Source: Dastarcus helophoroides | Taxonomy: Eukaryota; Arthropoda; Insecta; Coleoptera; Bothrideridae | NCBI GenBank assembly: GCA_028583605.1 | Contig: CM053327.1 | Location: 37,456,126 to 37,520,125, forward strand | Length of the DNA stretch: 64,000 nt | Reading direction: 5' to 3' | In this document: one piece after another, positions 10,119 to 22,800 of the stretch | Position numbering within the stretch: position 1 is the stretch's first letter | How the letters are laid out: each line of letters starts with the position of its first letter | Position numbers and translations under genes: made by a program | The notes under the pieces: generated by a model | What the model was told of the DNA's origin: nothing | Database searches by the model: none | The model's input: the letters and a program-made list of their open reading frames with translations, nothing else

Positions 10119-13100
10119 CTACCATTCCAACTGCGTCGGTTCTCCACCGGGGTATTCCCCTGATAAACAAGCGGTGCAATGTCCGACTTTATGGGGGTTT
10201 TTAGTCTTAATATCACTCCTTACGGCTTTAACGAGCCCTTCGATGCTCAAGTAATGTAAACTGTCAGCCCCTAAACGAAAAATCGTGATCAAAACCTAAC
10301 AGTTGGATAAAATTACGAGACTTACCCACGTGCTTGGCTAATTCTTTGGCGTTGAGTTTGTTGGCAATTAATTCCTCTCTAGTCGGTATGTTTATGCCCA
10401 TATAGCAGGGGTACAGCAATGGAGGACTCGCTACTCTAATGTGGACCTCTAGGGCGCCCGCATTTCGTAGTAATTTGATGATAGGTCCAATCGTGTTCCC
10501 CCTTACTATCGAATCGTCGATTAAAATGATTCGTTTTCCTTTGGCCATGCCCGCGAGCGCTCCAAACTTCTTAGCAACACTCAACTGTCTGAGTCTGTTA
10601 CTGGGCTGTATAAACGACCTACCAACGTACCGATTCTTACATAAAACCTCGCAGAATTGTATCCCGCTTTGTCTGGAGTAACCGTGCGCGGCCGCATTCC
10701 CGGATTCGGGCACCGAACTGACCAGATCGGCTTCCACTGGATGTTCTATGGCTAGTTGTTTGCCGCATTGCATTCTGACGTTGTAGACCATCTGTCCCTC
10801 GAAAATACTATCGGCTCTAGCGAAATAAACGTATTCGAATATACAGAAAGCTTGGATTTTGTTCTCGGGTCGTTCCACGATGTCTATGGTGCGGATGCCG
10901 TGTCTGGTCATTTCTATGATTTCGCCGGGGAATACTTCTCGGACGTACTGGGCGCCGATGGAGAGAAAGCCGCAGGATTCGGAAGAGACAACCCAGCCGA
11001 GGGCTTGCCTCGTGTCATCGCAATCTCCGTCGAGAGCTAATCAAGAAATTTGGGGGTCAAACAAATTTATTACATTTTACAATGAATTTCAAGAGTTGAA
11101 CTATGTTGTCCAACATTCTGATGCATTAAGGTGTTCTAGAGTAAGAGTTTTAAGAAAAAAAGTTGCGTTTTCGCTTTCTCTCACTTTGTTCAGTAAATGG
11201 AGTGGCATAAAATTCTGGGTTCAGATTAAACTTCCTAGTTACGTATTGCAATCAATTCCAGGTGACACGATACAAATTTGAGTTAAATAATAATATTTAA
11301 AGCTGTTTAAGGGAAGAATACTTACGTTCATTTAGTGGTAATATTTTTCCTAAACATAAGGGGCGATTCCCGTATGGATCCCTTATGGCGTAGATTTTGT
11401 TTTTTAACATAATAACTAAACTGTAACTCAAAGGAGCCAATCCCATAAAATGCTTGATTCTGGCTGGCCAATCTGGTCCATTGCTTTCCCCTTCAGGTGG
11501 ATTTAAGCAAAGCGCTTGTGTGATGAGCTCGCTGTCCGAATGTGTCGACAATCCTACGCCTCTACCTAAAACCTACGATGACCAAATTTAACCTTCTACG
11601 ACTGCGCGGCTTTAAACAAGTACCATTTTTCTTAGACTGTCACAGTTGACTAATTCGCCATTGTGGGCCACGGCTAAAGCCCCATGGGCCGTGTGGACTA
11701 CGAAAGGTTGACAGTTAACTTCCTCAGAAGCTGCACTGGTTGAGTATCTAGTGTGTCCTATGCCTATACTTCCCTTGAGTTTCTTTATAGCTTCATCATT
11801 GAATATGCTACTAATCATGCCCATGCCTTTGACTATGTTGAACGATTTGGCGCATTTACCTTCGCTCGTCACTATGCCGGCCGATTCTTGACCTCTGAAA
11901 ACATCCTTTACTGAATTCAGACGGAAATTACAATAACTGTAACCAGATGACGCGACAGATATGGCGATCGTGACGTCTATTAGGTTTAGACTGCTTAAAG
12001 ATTGATCAAAAGAAATAAAGCACCACAGCAACAAGCACCAAAACAAAATGTAAAAAATGCAAATAATATTAAATTTTCATTTCTTGTACATATTGAATGA
12101 TTTAGAAAAAAACTGAATATTTAAATTACATGTCATTATTCTAGTTAAATACTTCCATGTCTAAGTACAAAATAGAAAGCCGAAAAAAAAAAGGATCATT
12201 ATCACATAAAAATTCCTTAATACAGCCCTGTTTTCTGCTTCAATTATTATAAGCCGAACCTGGTCTTCGACAAGACGTCGTATAAGGACGCGATAGAATC
12301 ACTACAGGAAGAGAAAAGTTCATTTTTGACAATTTCATGGTCAGACTTAGATGTATTTTGCAAAAAAAAACCTTCCAGCTCGCTTAACTACATAAGAGTG
12401 CTAGCGGAGAATAGGAAGGGGAGCTCAAGTGACCCACCAAAAAACCCAAAAACTTAAAAAGAGTAGAAATTTAGAAAAAAGAGAAAGCCAAATGTTTTGA
12501 AATTAAAAAAATTAAACGAGAAAAAAGTCGAAATTTCAAAAAAGAACAAATTTGGAGAACAAAACGAAATTTTGAGAAATAAAGTGGCAGAAAAACCCGA
12601 ATTGTGGAGACAAATTGTTAACAAAAACGAACTTTGAAAAAAAAAGATGCAATTTCTACGGAAAAGCACAATTTACGAAGACTTAGAAGCGACATCGATT
12701 TTAAGAAAAAATTAGAAATTTCGACTTTTTTTCTCGACTTTAGTCTCAAAATTTCTAATCTTTTTTCGAAATTTCGATTTTTTTTTCTCGAAACTTCGAC
12801 TTTATAGTCATGAAATTTCCACTCTAAACTCTAAATTTCGGTATTTTTCTCGAAATGTCTCGAAATCTCCGGATTTTAACTTTAATCTCGAATTTCGACT
12901 ACTTTCTCGCGAAATTTTAACTTTAATCTCGGAACTTCGACTTTAAATTCGAAATTTCGACTTTTTTGTCGAAATTACCAGATTAAAGATTTCGACTTCA
13001 ATCGCGAAATTTCGACAAAAAAGGTTTAATCTCGAAATTTCAAGAAAAAAGGCGAAATCGCGATAATTAAAAATAGAAATTACTGAACGCACCCTACTAC

Positions 13101-15757
13101 CAACTGTCAATATTGTTTGCAAAGGGGAGTGGTGCGACGCAACTGTGACACGCCAATTTAACCATAGAGTAGTGAAATTTCGACTTTAACCTCGAAATTT
13201 CGAGAAAAAGGTGGAACTTTCAAGTTTAAAGTTGCAATTTCAAGAAAAATGTCGGAATTTCAAAAAGAACAAATTTTGAGAACAAAACGAAATTTCTAGA
13301 AATAAAGTGGTAGAAAAACCCGAATTTTGGAGAAAAATTGTTAGCAAAAACGAACTTTGAACAAAAAAAAATGCAATTTCCACAGAAAAGCACAATTTAC
13401 GAAGACGTAGAAGCGACATTGATTTTTCGAAAAAAATTTCGAATTTTTTCTGGAATTTGCGACTTTAGTCTCGAAATTTCGACTCTTTTTTTCGACATTT
13501 CGACTGTTTTTCCCGAAACTTCGACTTTATAATCATGAAACTTCCACTGTAAACTCTAAATTTCGATATTTTTCTCGAAATGTCTCAAAATCTCCGGATT
13601 TCAACTTTAATCTCGAATTTCGACTACTTTCTCGCGAAATTTTAACTTTAATCTCGAAATTTCGACTTTAAATTCGAAATTTCGACTTTTTTTTCGAAAT
13701 TTCGGCTTTATTTTTTCGAAATTTCGAGATTAAAGTCGAAATCTCAAGTTTAATCTCGAAATTTTAAGAAAAAAAGATAAAATCCTGATAATTAAAAATA
13801 GAAATTACTGAACGCAGCCTACTACCAACTGTCAATATTGTTGGCAAAGGGGAGTGGTGCGACGCAACTGTCACACACCAATTTAACCATAGAGTAATGA
13901 AATTTCGACTTTAACCTCGAAATTTCGAGAAAAAGGTGGAACTTTCAAGTTTAAAGTTGCAATTTCGAGAAAAAAGTCGGAATTTCAAAAAAGAACAAAT
14001 TTTGAGAACAAAACGAAATTTCGAGAAATAAAGTGGTAGAAAAACCCTAATTTTGGAGAAAAATTGTTAACAAAAATGAACTTTGAACAAAAAAATGCAA
14101 TTTCCACAGAAAAGCACAATTTACGAAGACGTAGAAGCGACATCGATTTTTGGAAAAAATAGAAATTTCGACTTTTTTCTGGAATTTGCGACTTTAGTCT
14201 CGAAATTTGGACTCTTTTTTCGAAATTTCGACTTTTTTTCCCGAAACTTCGACTTTATAATCATGAAACTTTCACTGCAAACTCTAAATCTCGATATTTT
14301 TCTCGAAAGGTCTTGAAATCTCCGGAATTCAACTTTAATCTCGAATTTCGACTACTTTCTCGCGAAATTTTAACTTTAATCTCGAAATTTCGACTTTAAA
14401 TTAGAAATTTCGACTTTTTTTTCGAAATTTCGGCTTTTTTTTTTAAATTTCGACTTTTTTTTCGAAATTTCGGCTTTTTTTTTTAAATTTCGAGATTAAA
14501 GTCGAAATCTCAAGTTTAATCTCGAAATTTTAAGAAAAAAAAGATGAAATCCTGATAATTAAAAATAGAAATTACTGAACGCGCCCTACTACCAACTGTC
14601 AATATTGTTGGGGAAGAAGAGTCGTGTGACGCAACTGTCACACATCAATTTAACCACAGAGTAATGAAATTTCGACTTTAACCTCAAAATTTCGAGAAAA
14701 AAGTAGAATTTTTAAATTTAAAGTTGCAATTTCGGGAAAAAAGTCGGAATTTCGAGATTAAAGTCGAAATTTCGACTTTAACTTCGAAATTTTTGATTTT
14801 TTTAAATTAACGTCTTTTCTACGCCTTCGTACAAATTTTAAAAAAGTCGACGTTTAGAAAAAAGTGAGATAAAAACAATTAAACTTTAATAAAAAAAAAG
14901 GTAAGATTTCAAGAATAAAGTTAAAATTTCGAGAATAAAATTAAAATTTCGAGAATAAAATTAGAATTAAAAAAAAGACTTCTTTGAGAATAAGCCGAAA
15001 TTTTAAGAAATAAAGTGAACATTTTCAAAAAATGTCGAATTTTGAAAAAAAAAGTTAAATTTTCAAAAAATATTTATTTCAACCTAATTTTAAAAAGATA
15101 CACTGAGAAAATAAACCAATTCGGGGAAAAAAGACATTTCCAGAAAGTCAATTTAAAAAAAAGTCACAATTTACAGAAAAATCCGAATTTTGAAACAAAA
15201 ACACATTTTGAAAACAAAACTGAAAAAAGTCGAAATTTCTACAAAAAAGCACAATTTATAAAAGTGTAAATTTCGCAATAACAGTGACAATGACAAAATA
15301 ATAATTAAAGAAGAGAATTTTGAGTATAGGGTTTAAAGTTCGCGGCTGTACACTTTCGTTTAATTACATGAGCCAGTGAACAAGTGCACTTCCTCGCCAA
15401 ACCTACGCCTATGGTACTAGAGGACATAGATAAACGTAATCATACAAATGTGACACAGGTGACACAGAACAATAAATCGTGGTAAATGATTAACCTGCTT
15501 CTCTGGTTTCGGTGGTTTAGTAATTAAATTTTAATCACTTACCTGTGTTGAAGGGCTACCAATCCCCAGCAGACGATTTGGGCTATTTCCAATTCCGTAG
15601 GCCATTCCCCCGTGCCGATAGCCCCAAAAACGCCACATTCGTGAGTCAAACCCGAGCTGACGGCGCCTCTTCCTTTTCGTTTTTCTATGGCGAAATTCTT
15701 CATATCCTCCTCCAGCGAGTATTCGGAGTCGTACTCGCTTTTGACCGCTTCCGCCAT
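10119..15757 (-). CDS. Prat: Amidophosphoribosyltransferase (glutamine PRPP amidotransferase)
   Basis: The first committed enzyme of de novo purine synthesis (PRPP + glutamine to phosphoribosylamine), cytosolic. Five exons on the minus strand: 15543-15757, 11624-11894, 11326-11572, 10326-11036 and 10119-10270. All junctions are GT-AG and keep frame, giving 531 residues against about 517 in human PPAT. Exon 1 has a propeptide of about 40 residues followed by [11 protein letters not shown]; the Cys (residue 41) is the glutaminase nucleophile exposed after processing. Later motifs are [46 protein letters not shown], the PRPP-binding loop [13 protein letters not shown], and GHCTACLSG, which holds C-terminal iron-sulfur ligands. 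Intron 1 is 3648 nt of repeats; other introns are 51, 289 and 55 nt. A TTTATT (AATAAA on the minus strand) is at 9901-9906. Divergent partner: Paics. Confidence 0.96.
12440..15270. repeat. Three tandem CGAAATTTCGACTTT-family units in Prat intron 1
   Basis: The core CTACTACCAACTGTCAATAT recurs at about 13098, 13820 and 14590, so units of roughly 720-770 bp are repeated in tandem. Each has GAAATTTCGACTTT microrepeats, a segment ACGAAGACGTAGAAGCGACA (or a variant) and the core. The block ends near 14815-14845 with TTTCTACGCCTTCGTAC, the inverted form of the terminal sequence, and then degenerate GAAATTTTAA-type sequence. Short open frames here are by-products of the repeat. Confidence 0.75.
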
Positions 15758-16887
15758 TTTTCTACGACTCTGCGGCTTAAAATGAGCAGAATGCGTTCGT
15801 TACATTAGCCTCTTTTAAGATAATAATATAAAAACATGTTGCTTAATTTGAACGAAACCCGAACGTTGATAACCTCTTGGAATCTCGTGGTTATTACGTT
15901 TTGAAATAGTGTGGAAAGTTTCATCACGTTTAAAACTAGTTCCTGTCTTGTTACTTCTGCCCCATTTTATTGAAATGTGTTGAGGTTCGCTTAATTAAAT
16001 TTATAAAATACTCTATGCTTCCTAGTTCCAAAGTAGGAAATGCATGTGTGAAAATTTCCCCTAAGATTAGGTAATATTTGGGATTTATTTAAAGTTTAGA
16101 CTATTTTCAAAATTCTTGCAATATGTAAAATAAAAATTACATTTCATAAATTCTTCATACAGTTTCATAAACTCGCGTCAATCACAAGAATTCAAGCAAG
16201 GACAGGTCATGAGTTCAAATCTATTATTTAAACAACAAGTCGGTGATAAGCCACAAAAAAAGAAACATGATGTTTAATGACGTACTTGAATCAAAACGAA
16301 TAAAATTGATAAAATAATGTTCAAATGATGTAATTTTTTACGCAAAAACTCGCGGTCACCATAGCAACGTCCTCAAACAAATCACTGAAACTTACCGGTG
16401 ATATTCTGTGTTTATGTCAAAATCTATGTGTACGTTTTGTGTGGTTTTGTTTATTTCGCGATTATTATTATTAATCGCGGTCCCTCAAAAAGTATTCTTT
16501 ATAGCGTCAGCTTCTTTTTCACTAGTGGCAATTTTTGCCTATTAATGATTTTAATAAACAGCAATAATAGTTAATCTTTTATATAACCATGTGGTGCCCC
16601 CACCTAGCCCTCTTTCATTACGGTGTTAAGAAACGTCGAAAAATATTTTCCATCATATATTGAACCGTGTCGCAACGCGGCGCCCCAACCGTTGATAACT
16701 TATTTGGCGCGATAAAGTCAAACAATATTTGAACGGTGAGGAGAAGGCGCGTGCGTAAATAAGAAGTTGTGTTTTTATCAGGGTCGCCAATTTTAATCTA
16801 AAATCGGTTCGGAAAAGTTCAATTCGATTCGGTGCGTTTTCGAGTGATATAGTTTTAATTGTTCGACGTTTTTAAATTGTTATTGCG
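15758..16887. promoter_or_regulatory. Shared divergent promoter region of Prat and Paics
   Basis: 1130 bp between the two start codons, which point away from each other. It must contain both 5' UTRs and promoters. A GC-richer patch (CAACGCGGCGCCCC and GGCGCGATAAAG, about 16670-16715) stands out from the AT-rich surroundings and is the best core-promoter candidate for Paics. No TATA box could be assigned with confidence. Confidence 0.55.
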
Positions 16888-19800
16888 ATGTCGGTCACGC
16901 AAGGTAGGTTAATTATGTTTTAGTGTGTTTGTCCCATAACCTAAAAAAGTTTATTAACGATTAATTGCATTCAGTTGTTGAATCGCTCGACAACGCTATC
17001 AAATTAAATTTTATTTGTAGTAGTAGTAATAGTTCTTTCAATTTGTTTAGAGCGTGGCGGGTAATTTCTTCCTAAAAATCGTAAAATAGATGCTTTACAA
17101 TTTACAGCGTGTCTAGAATTAATCGCTATCGGCATTGAACGCAACTGATTCCAGTGGCGTAGCCGGTTTATTTAATCATGAATATTTGGAATTTTATCAG
17201 AATTCATTAGGAAATTCTAGTTTATCATAAGTTTTTTTATGCGTCCCCGGCTGTGGTTGTATTTGCAACATAAATTCGATTATTTTTAAAGTAATTAATT
17301 TAAACGTGAAGTTAATTTTAGCTAGTTTTTTATGAGAAAATATTCCTATATTACGAAGGCGTAGAAAGGGCATGAATTTAAAATAAAGTGAGAAATTTCG
17401 AGTTTAAAGTCGAAATATCGACCTTTTTCTCAAATTTGACCAACATTGAAATACAAATCTTGTCCTCTTGAAACCAATAAAGATTAGAAAACACAACAAA
17501 GGTTGCTCTAACGCGTTTCAATAGCCAAGCGTATCTTTCTGGAGATGATAGCTTGGCTGTCGAACCGCGTTAGAGCAACCTTCTAATTTTTCTCAAAATT
17601 TCGGTTTCAATTTTAAACTCGAAATTTCTACTTTTTTCTCAAAATTTCAATTTTTATCTCGAAACTTCGAATTGAATCTCGAAACTTCGAATGGAATCTT
17701 GAAATGTCGACTTTTTTCTTAAAATTCCGAGATGAAAGTCGGAAGTCCGAAATTTCGACTTTATTCTCGAAATGTCGACTTTAATCGCGAAATTTCGACT
17801 TTAAATTCGGAATTTCGGCTTTAATCTCGAAAATTCGACTTTTTTCTCGAAAGTGAGATTTCAATACTCTATGGTTAAGTTAGGCAGATGACAGTTGCGT
17901 CCTACCACGCTCCTTTCACAACAATATTGACAGTTGGTAGTAGGGTGCGTTCGGTAATTTCTATTTTTAATTACCAAAATTTTGTCTTTTTTTTCTCGAA
18001 ATCTCGAGATTAAAGTTGAAATGTCGAGAAAAAAAGTCGAAATTTTGAGTTTGAGGTCGAAATTTCTCGATTAAAAGTCGAAATTTCGAATTAAAATACA
18101 AAATTTCTAATTAAAAGTCGAAATTTTCAATTAAAAGTCGGTATTTCGAAAATAAAGTTGAAATTTCGAGAAAAAAAAGTCGAAATTTCGAGAAAAAAAG
18201 TCGAAATTTCGAGAGTAAAGTCAAAATTTCGAGTTCATAGTCGAAAAATCGGAATTACGAGAAAAGGAACTCGAAATTTCGAGAAAAAGTCGAAATTCCT
18301 AAACATATTTTTTTTTATTCGATGTTCTTTCTACGCCTTCATTCTATATCACCCAAGCACAAATATTCGCATTTTTAGGATAAGTTAAAACACTCAAGGT
18401 AAATCAGATTCGAACTTTCTTGGTTAACTTTACGCAACATCATACTGTTAGATAATAAACTGAACGTACCTTAAGAAATTAAAAAATGGGTAACTCGCAT
18501 ATTTAGTGCTGGTTAACGTTACACTTTGAGACACTTTTAGAGGAAAAGAATGTCATTCCTTTAGAATTATTACACTTTTCTTATTTATGAAAGCGAGTCA
18601 TAAACTGATGGGGATTTACCTATCACTACTCTTGTAAGAAAGGCATTATCGCACTGTCAGCACATTAATTGGATATCGGTGTTGTTTATCAGCAAAATCA
18701 ACAATTATTTAATGATGAGGTCGTTTACTGACTGAGTTAACAAACTTAAAAGAAATGAGGGATCCACGTTTGAGAACGATGTTTTATCCACAGTTTATTT
18801 CACTTTCCACGGAGCCAGATATCTTGAGTGTTTGAAAATGAAACATTTTGATACTGTGTTACAGTGACGAAATATTAAAATGATTAAATTTTAAATAATC
18901 CAGTCGAAAATGGTTCCATGTAAAATGAGAGCCAAAATTATTTACGAAATTATGTTTTTTCGTTGACAATTTTCAATTTTAAAACCGAAAATTTGAATAA
19001 TTGAATGCTTGGGAAAATTTCGAAACGTCTACCTCCCTTTTATTCTCAACTTTTCACTGTAACTTACTTCTATTTAGGAAATTCACTTTAATTCAATTTT
19101 TTAACTTTAATTCAAGAAAAAATGTGATCGCGGGTACACTCCAATGTAGACATCCAGTAGTGTATTAACGGGGTTCTGGATGGCAAAACGGCGGGAAATT
19201 CAAATTGTCCAGCAGTTGCTTTGCCCGTGGTCCTGAATCTCATTTGGTACACTACTAGAGCCGCTGACATATTACCTTTTGCAGTTGGCGGTTACAAACT
19301 CGGCAAATTAATCATCGAGGGCAAAACCAAGCAAGTGTACGAAGTCCCGTCCGAGCCAGACAACTGCATTCTACTCAGCAAAGACAGGATAACCGCCGGC
19401 GATGGCGTCAAAGCCCACGATCTTAAAGGAAAATCGATTATTTCCAACAAGACCACTTGCAAAGTCTTCCAAATTTTGAATGATGCCGGCGTTAAGACAT
19501 CGTTCGTAAAATCGGTGGCCGATAATGCGTTCCTCTCGAAAAAATGCGAAATGATCCCCATCGAATGGGTAACACGTCGATTGGCCACCGGATCTTTCCT
19601 GAAGAGACATCCAGGCGTCGAGGAAGGGTATAGATTTTATCCGCCCAAACACGAGACTTTCTTCAAGGATGATGCCAACCACGACCCCCAGTGGTCCGAG
19701 GAGCAGATCATTTCGGCCAAATTCAAGGTCAACGGACTGGAAATCGGTATGTTAACCTTCATTATCATGTTTTCCTTTAACGTTCTTATCATATTCATAG

Positions 19801-22800
19801 ATTTACACGAAATATATTTATATTTGCCGACATTTATGAAATTATTCAATATGTTGCGTCAATTTGTTTACGATTAGTTCGAAAATTTCCAAGTTTATAA
19901 ATTCTTATTGTTGCGCCAAATGAATTACAAAGTAAATATTATTAGTTGGTAATGTTCCAAATATCGACAACCGATCACGCGACGAGCTACTTTTAGAAAA
20001 TGTCAAAAACTCGAGATCGAGAATAGAAATTGTCAGAACTCTTTAATGGAGATGCTCACAGGAACTAATAGGATTGATCCCCCCAAGAGCCAACACTAGA
20101 ATACTGTTCTCATGTTTGGAATTCATCCCCAAAACAACCTTTAGCTCTCTTGGATTCAATTCAAAGAAGAACGATTCGCCTAATTGATGACGAGAGTCTG
20201 ACCGATTCTCTCGAAACACTAGAGCACAAGCGTATGGTTGGTGACTTGTCTCTTTTCTACAAGTACTATCATGGAAGATGCTCGCAGGAACCAATAGGAT
20301 TGATCCCCCCAAGGGCAAGATTCTTGAGGCATAGAAGACAGTCGAAGACAGCAAATTCCTGTGGGGTCCAGCTTGACACAGTGAGGACTTCTATCTAGGG
20401 AGGCTCTTTTTTCTATAGAATTTCCAAGCTGTGGAACTCGTTACCGAACGGAATTCCCCAAAAATTACAACCTATCCTTGCTTAAGAAGGTCATCTACCC
20501 TTGTTTCCGCATCCTACTCGCGGCGCTTTGAAGGCATAATAGGGTTATCCTTTGCGAGTGGATTGAACACAAAAAAAGGTTTCGTTTTGATTTGAAATTC
20601 ACAAAAAACTCGACTGTTTACTCGAAAATGTTACTTTATTCTCTAAATATTTTTAGTTTAGTTTCGAAATTTTGATATCTTGAATATTAGACATTTTGCT
20701 CAAACTTTCGAATCAGAATTTCGAGGTAAAACGAAATTTTGGATTTTTGTTTTAATAGTTTTCATTTGGATTTGAAATTTACACATTTTCTAAAGTTATT
20801 GACCTTCGTTTCTTGAACATTTCTTCTTTTTTTTCTCAAAATTTTCGTATTAAATGATTTTGTTGCCTCCGAATTATGAAAAAATCTCGAATATTGTACA
20901 TTTTTATTTAAAGTCAGCTGACTATTAAACAGGGCTTCGAACCGCTATGTTTTTCCTTCCGGTTTTCGGTTTTCGTTCTGGCAAAAAATTACATCGGTTC
21001 AGTTTCGGTTTTCGTTCCGACAAAAATAACGGTTTTTTCCGGTTTTCGGTTCAGTTCCAGGTGACTCATTTTTTGATTTTTAAAAGTCTTTAAAAATTGA
21101 TTTTTGGACATAATTTAGAAAATGTGATGTCTTTTTTACTTTAATATTACAACCTTGCCTAAAATTGAAGGAAAATATTTTATATTTTTCAAATTTAAAA
21201 TTTTCATGGTGAAACTCTGAATGTTTAGTTGAATTGAGTTCAAATTTCAAGAAAAACCTAAAGTTTATAAAAAACTAAATCGGAATTTCGGGTTTAGATA
21301 TTTCAAATTTAAACTCAGAATTTTCATAAAAATCTTAAATAGAGTTGAAAACTTCTAGAATATACGAACTTTGGCGATTAAAATCGAAAGTTGAGAGACT
21401 TTTTTCTTTCATAATTTTGGTTCTCTATCAAAGTTTTGACTTTGATTCGCTTTTTCTAATAAAATTTATTTTTACTGTTTCGATTGTGTTTTCTAGAAGT
21501 GTCGATTAAAAAAGATCGAATTAAAAAAATAAACGAAAATAAAAAAGACCAGCCACAATTCCAAAAAAAAGAACTTCAAATTTATTGCAAAAAAAGAGTT
21601 TAAATTTTCTACCCCAATTCAGTCTTGACTTTAAACCCAAATATTCGATTTTGTTCTTGGAAATGTTGCTGAAAACTTCAACATTTCTAAAAAAAGTAAA
21701 ATTTTTCGAAAGTTTTGTTTAATGTATTTAGCTTTTTTCGATATTTTAACTTTTTTCTTTTGAAATTTTAAATTTAAACTTGTAGATACTTTTAATTATT
21801 AATTTTTCTAAAATTTCGACTTTAAACAAAATTTAGTCTTTCTCTCCGATATTTTTTTTCGGTTTCGTTCCGGTTTTCGTTCCGGCGAAAATAACGGGTT
21901 TTTTTTCGGTTTCGGTTCAGTTCCGGTTCGAAGCCCTGCTATTAAAGGACCAGCAAATTCAAAACTCAAAAAATGATGTAAGTTTAAGCTTAATTTGAAG
22001 AGGTTTTTCATTTTGTAGCATCAAAATTAAATAGTAATTTTTTGAATACGTATAAAATTGTATTGTAATTATTCATCAAAAGCGTTTGAACCTTGAAAAA
22101 ATCTCGTGCATTTGCCGTCTTTTCCCACTTCTGATCTCTACTTTTTTAAGGACGATTACCTGAAGTTTATAAACATCAAAATGACCTTGAATAATATTAA
22201 ATTTACTTGATATCTTTCATAAATTTCAATTTCAGGGCCAACCGAAGTGGACATAATGACAAGGGCGTCGATTTTGGTCTTCGAAATATTGGAAAAAGCT
22301 TGGGCCACCAGAAACTGCGCTTTGATCGACATGAAAATCGAATTCGGTGTCGACAACAAAGGTTAGTGACGTCAGGCGAATTAACAACATTGGATCGTTT
22401 ATGTTATCATTTGTAAGAGAAGTTTTCGAAAACAGCAATGTCCTAATAGTGTTGAAAAGGGTAATAGGTTATCACCAACTTAAAAACATTTGTAATTGTT
22501 GCTTATTAAGGATCTGAAATGTGTTACTGTTTCATTATGACAACATATGATTCAGTAATAATATCAGTAATCTAAAAATTGAACTAAATATAAACTTTTG
22601 CAATCATCAACTATGGCTTAACTCAATTGGGAAATCAAAAGCAAAAACAACCTAAAAAACTATCCTATGATCAACAGTACTGGTATCAAAAAGTTTACAA
22701 ATTCCAAATTTATTTTTTCGAAATTCTTGAAATTTGGAATTCAGTCTCGAAATACAAGATTTATTTTTCAAAATTAAAATCGAAAATTCAAGACAAAACT

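Noticed and set aside
10439..11281. Plus-strand open frames opposite Prat exon 4
   Set aside because: Antisense shadows of a strongly conserved coding exon.
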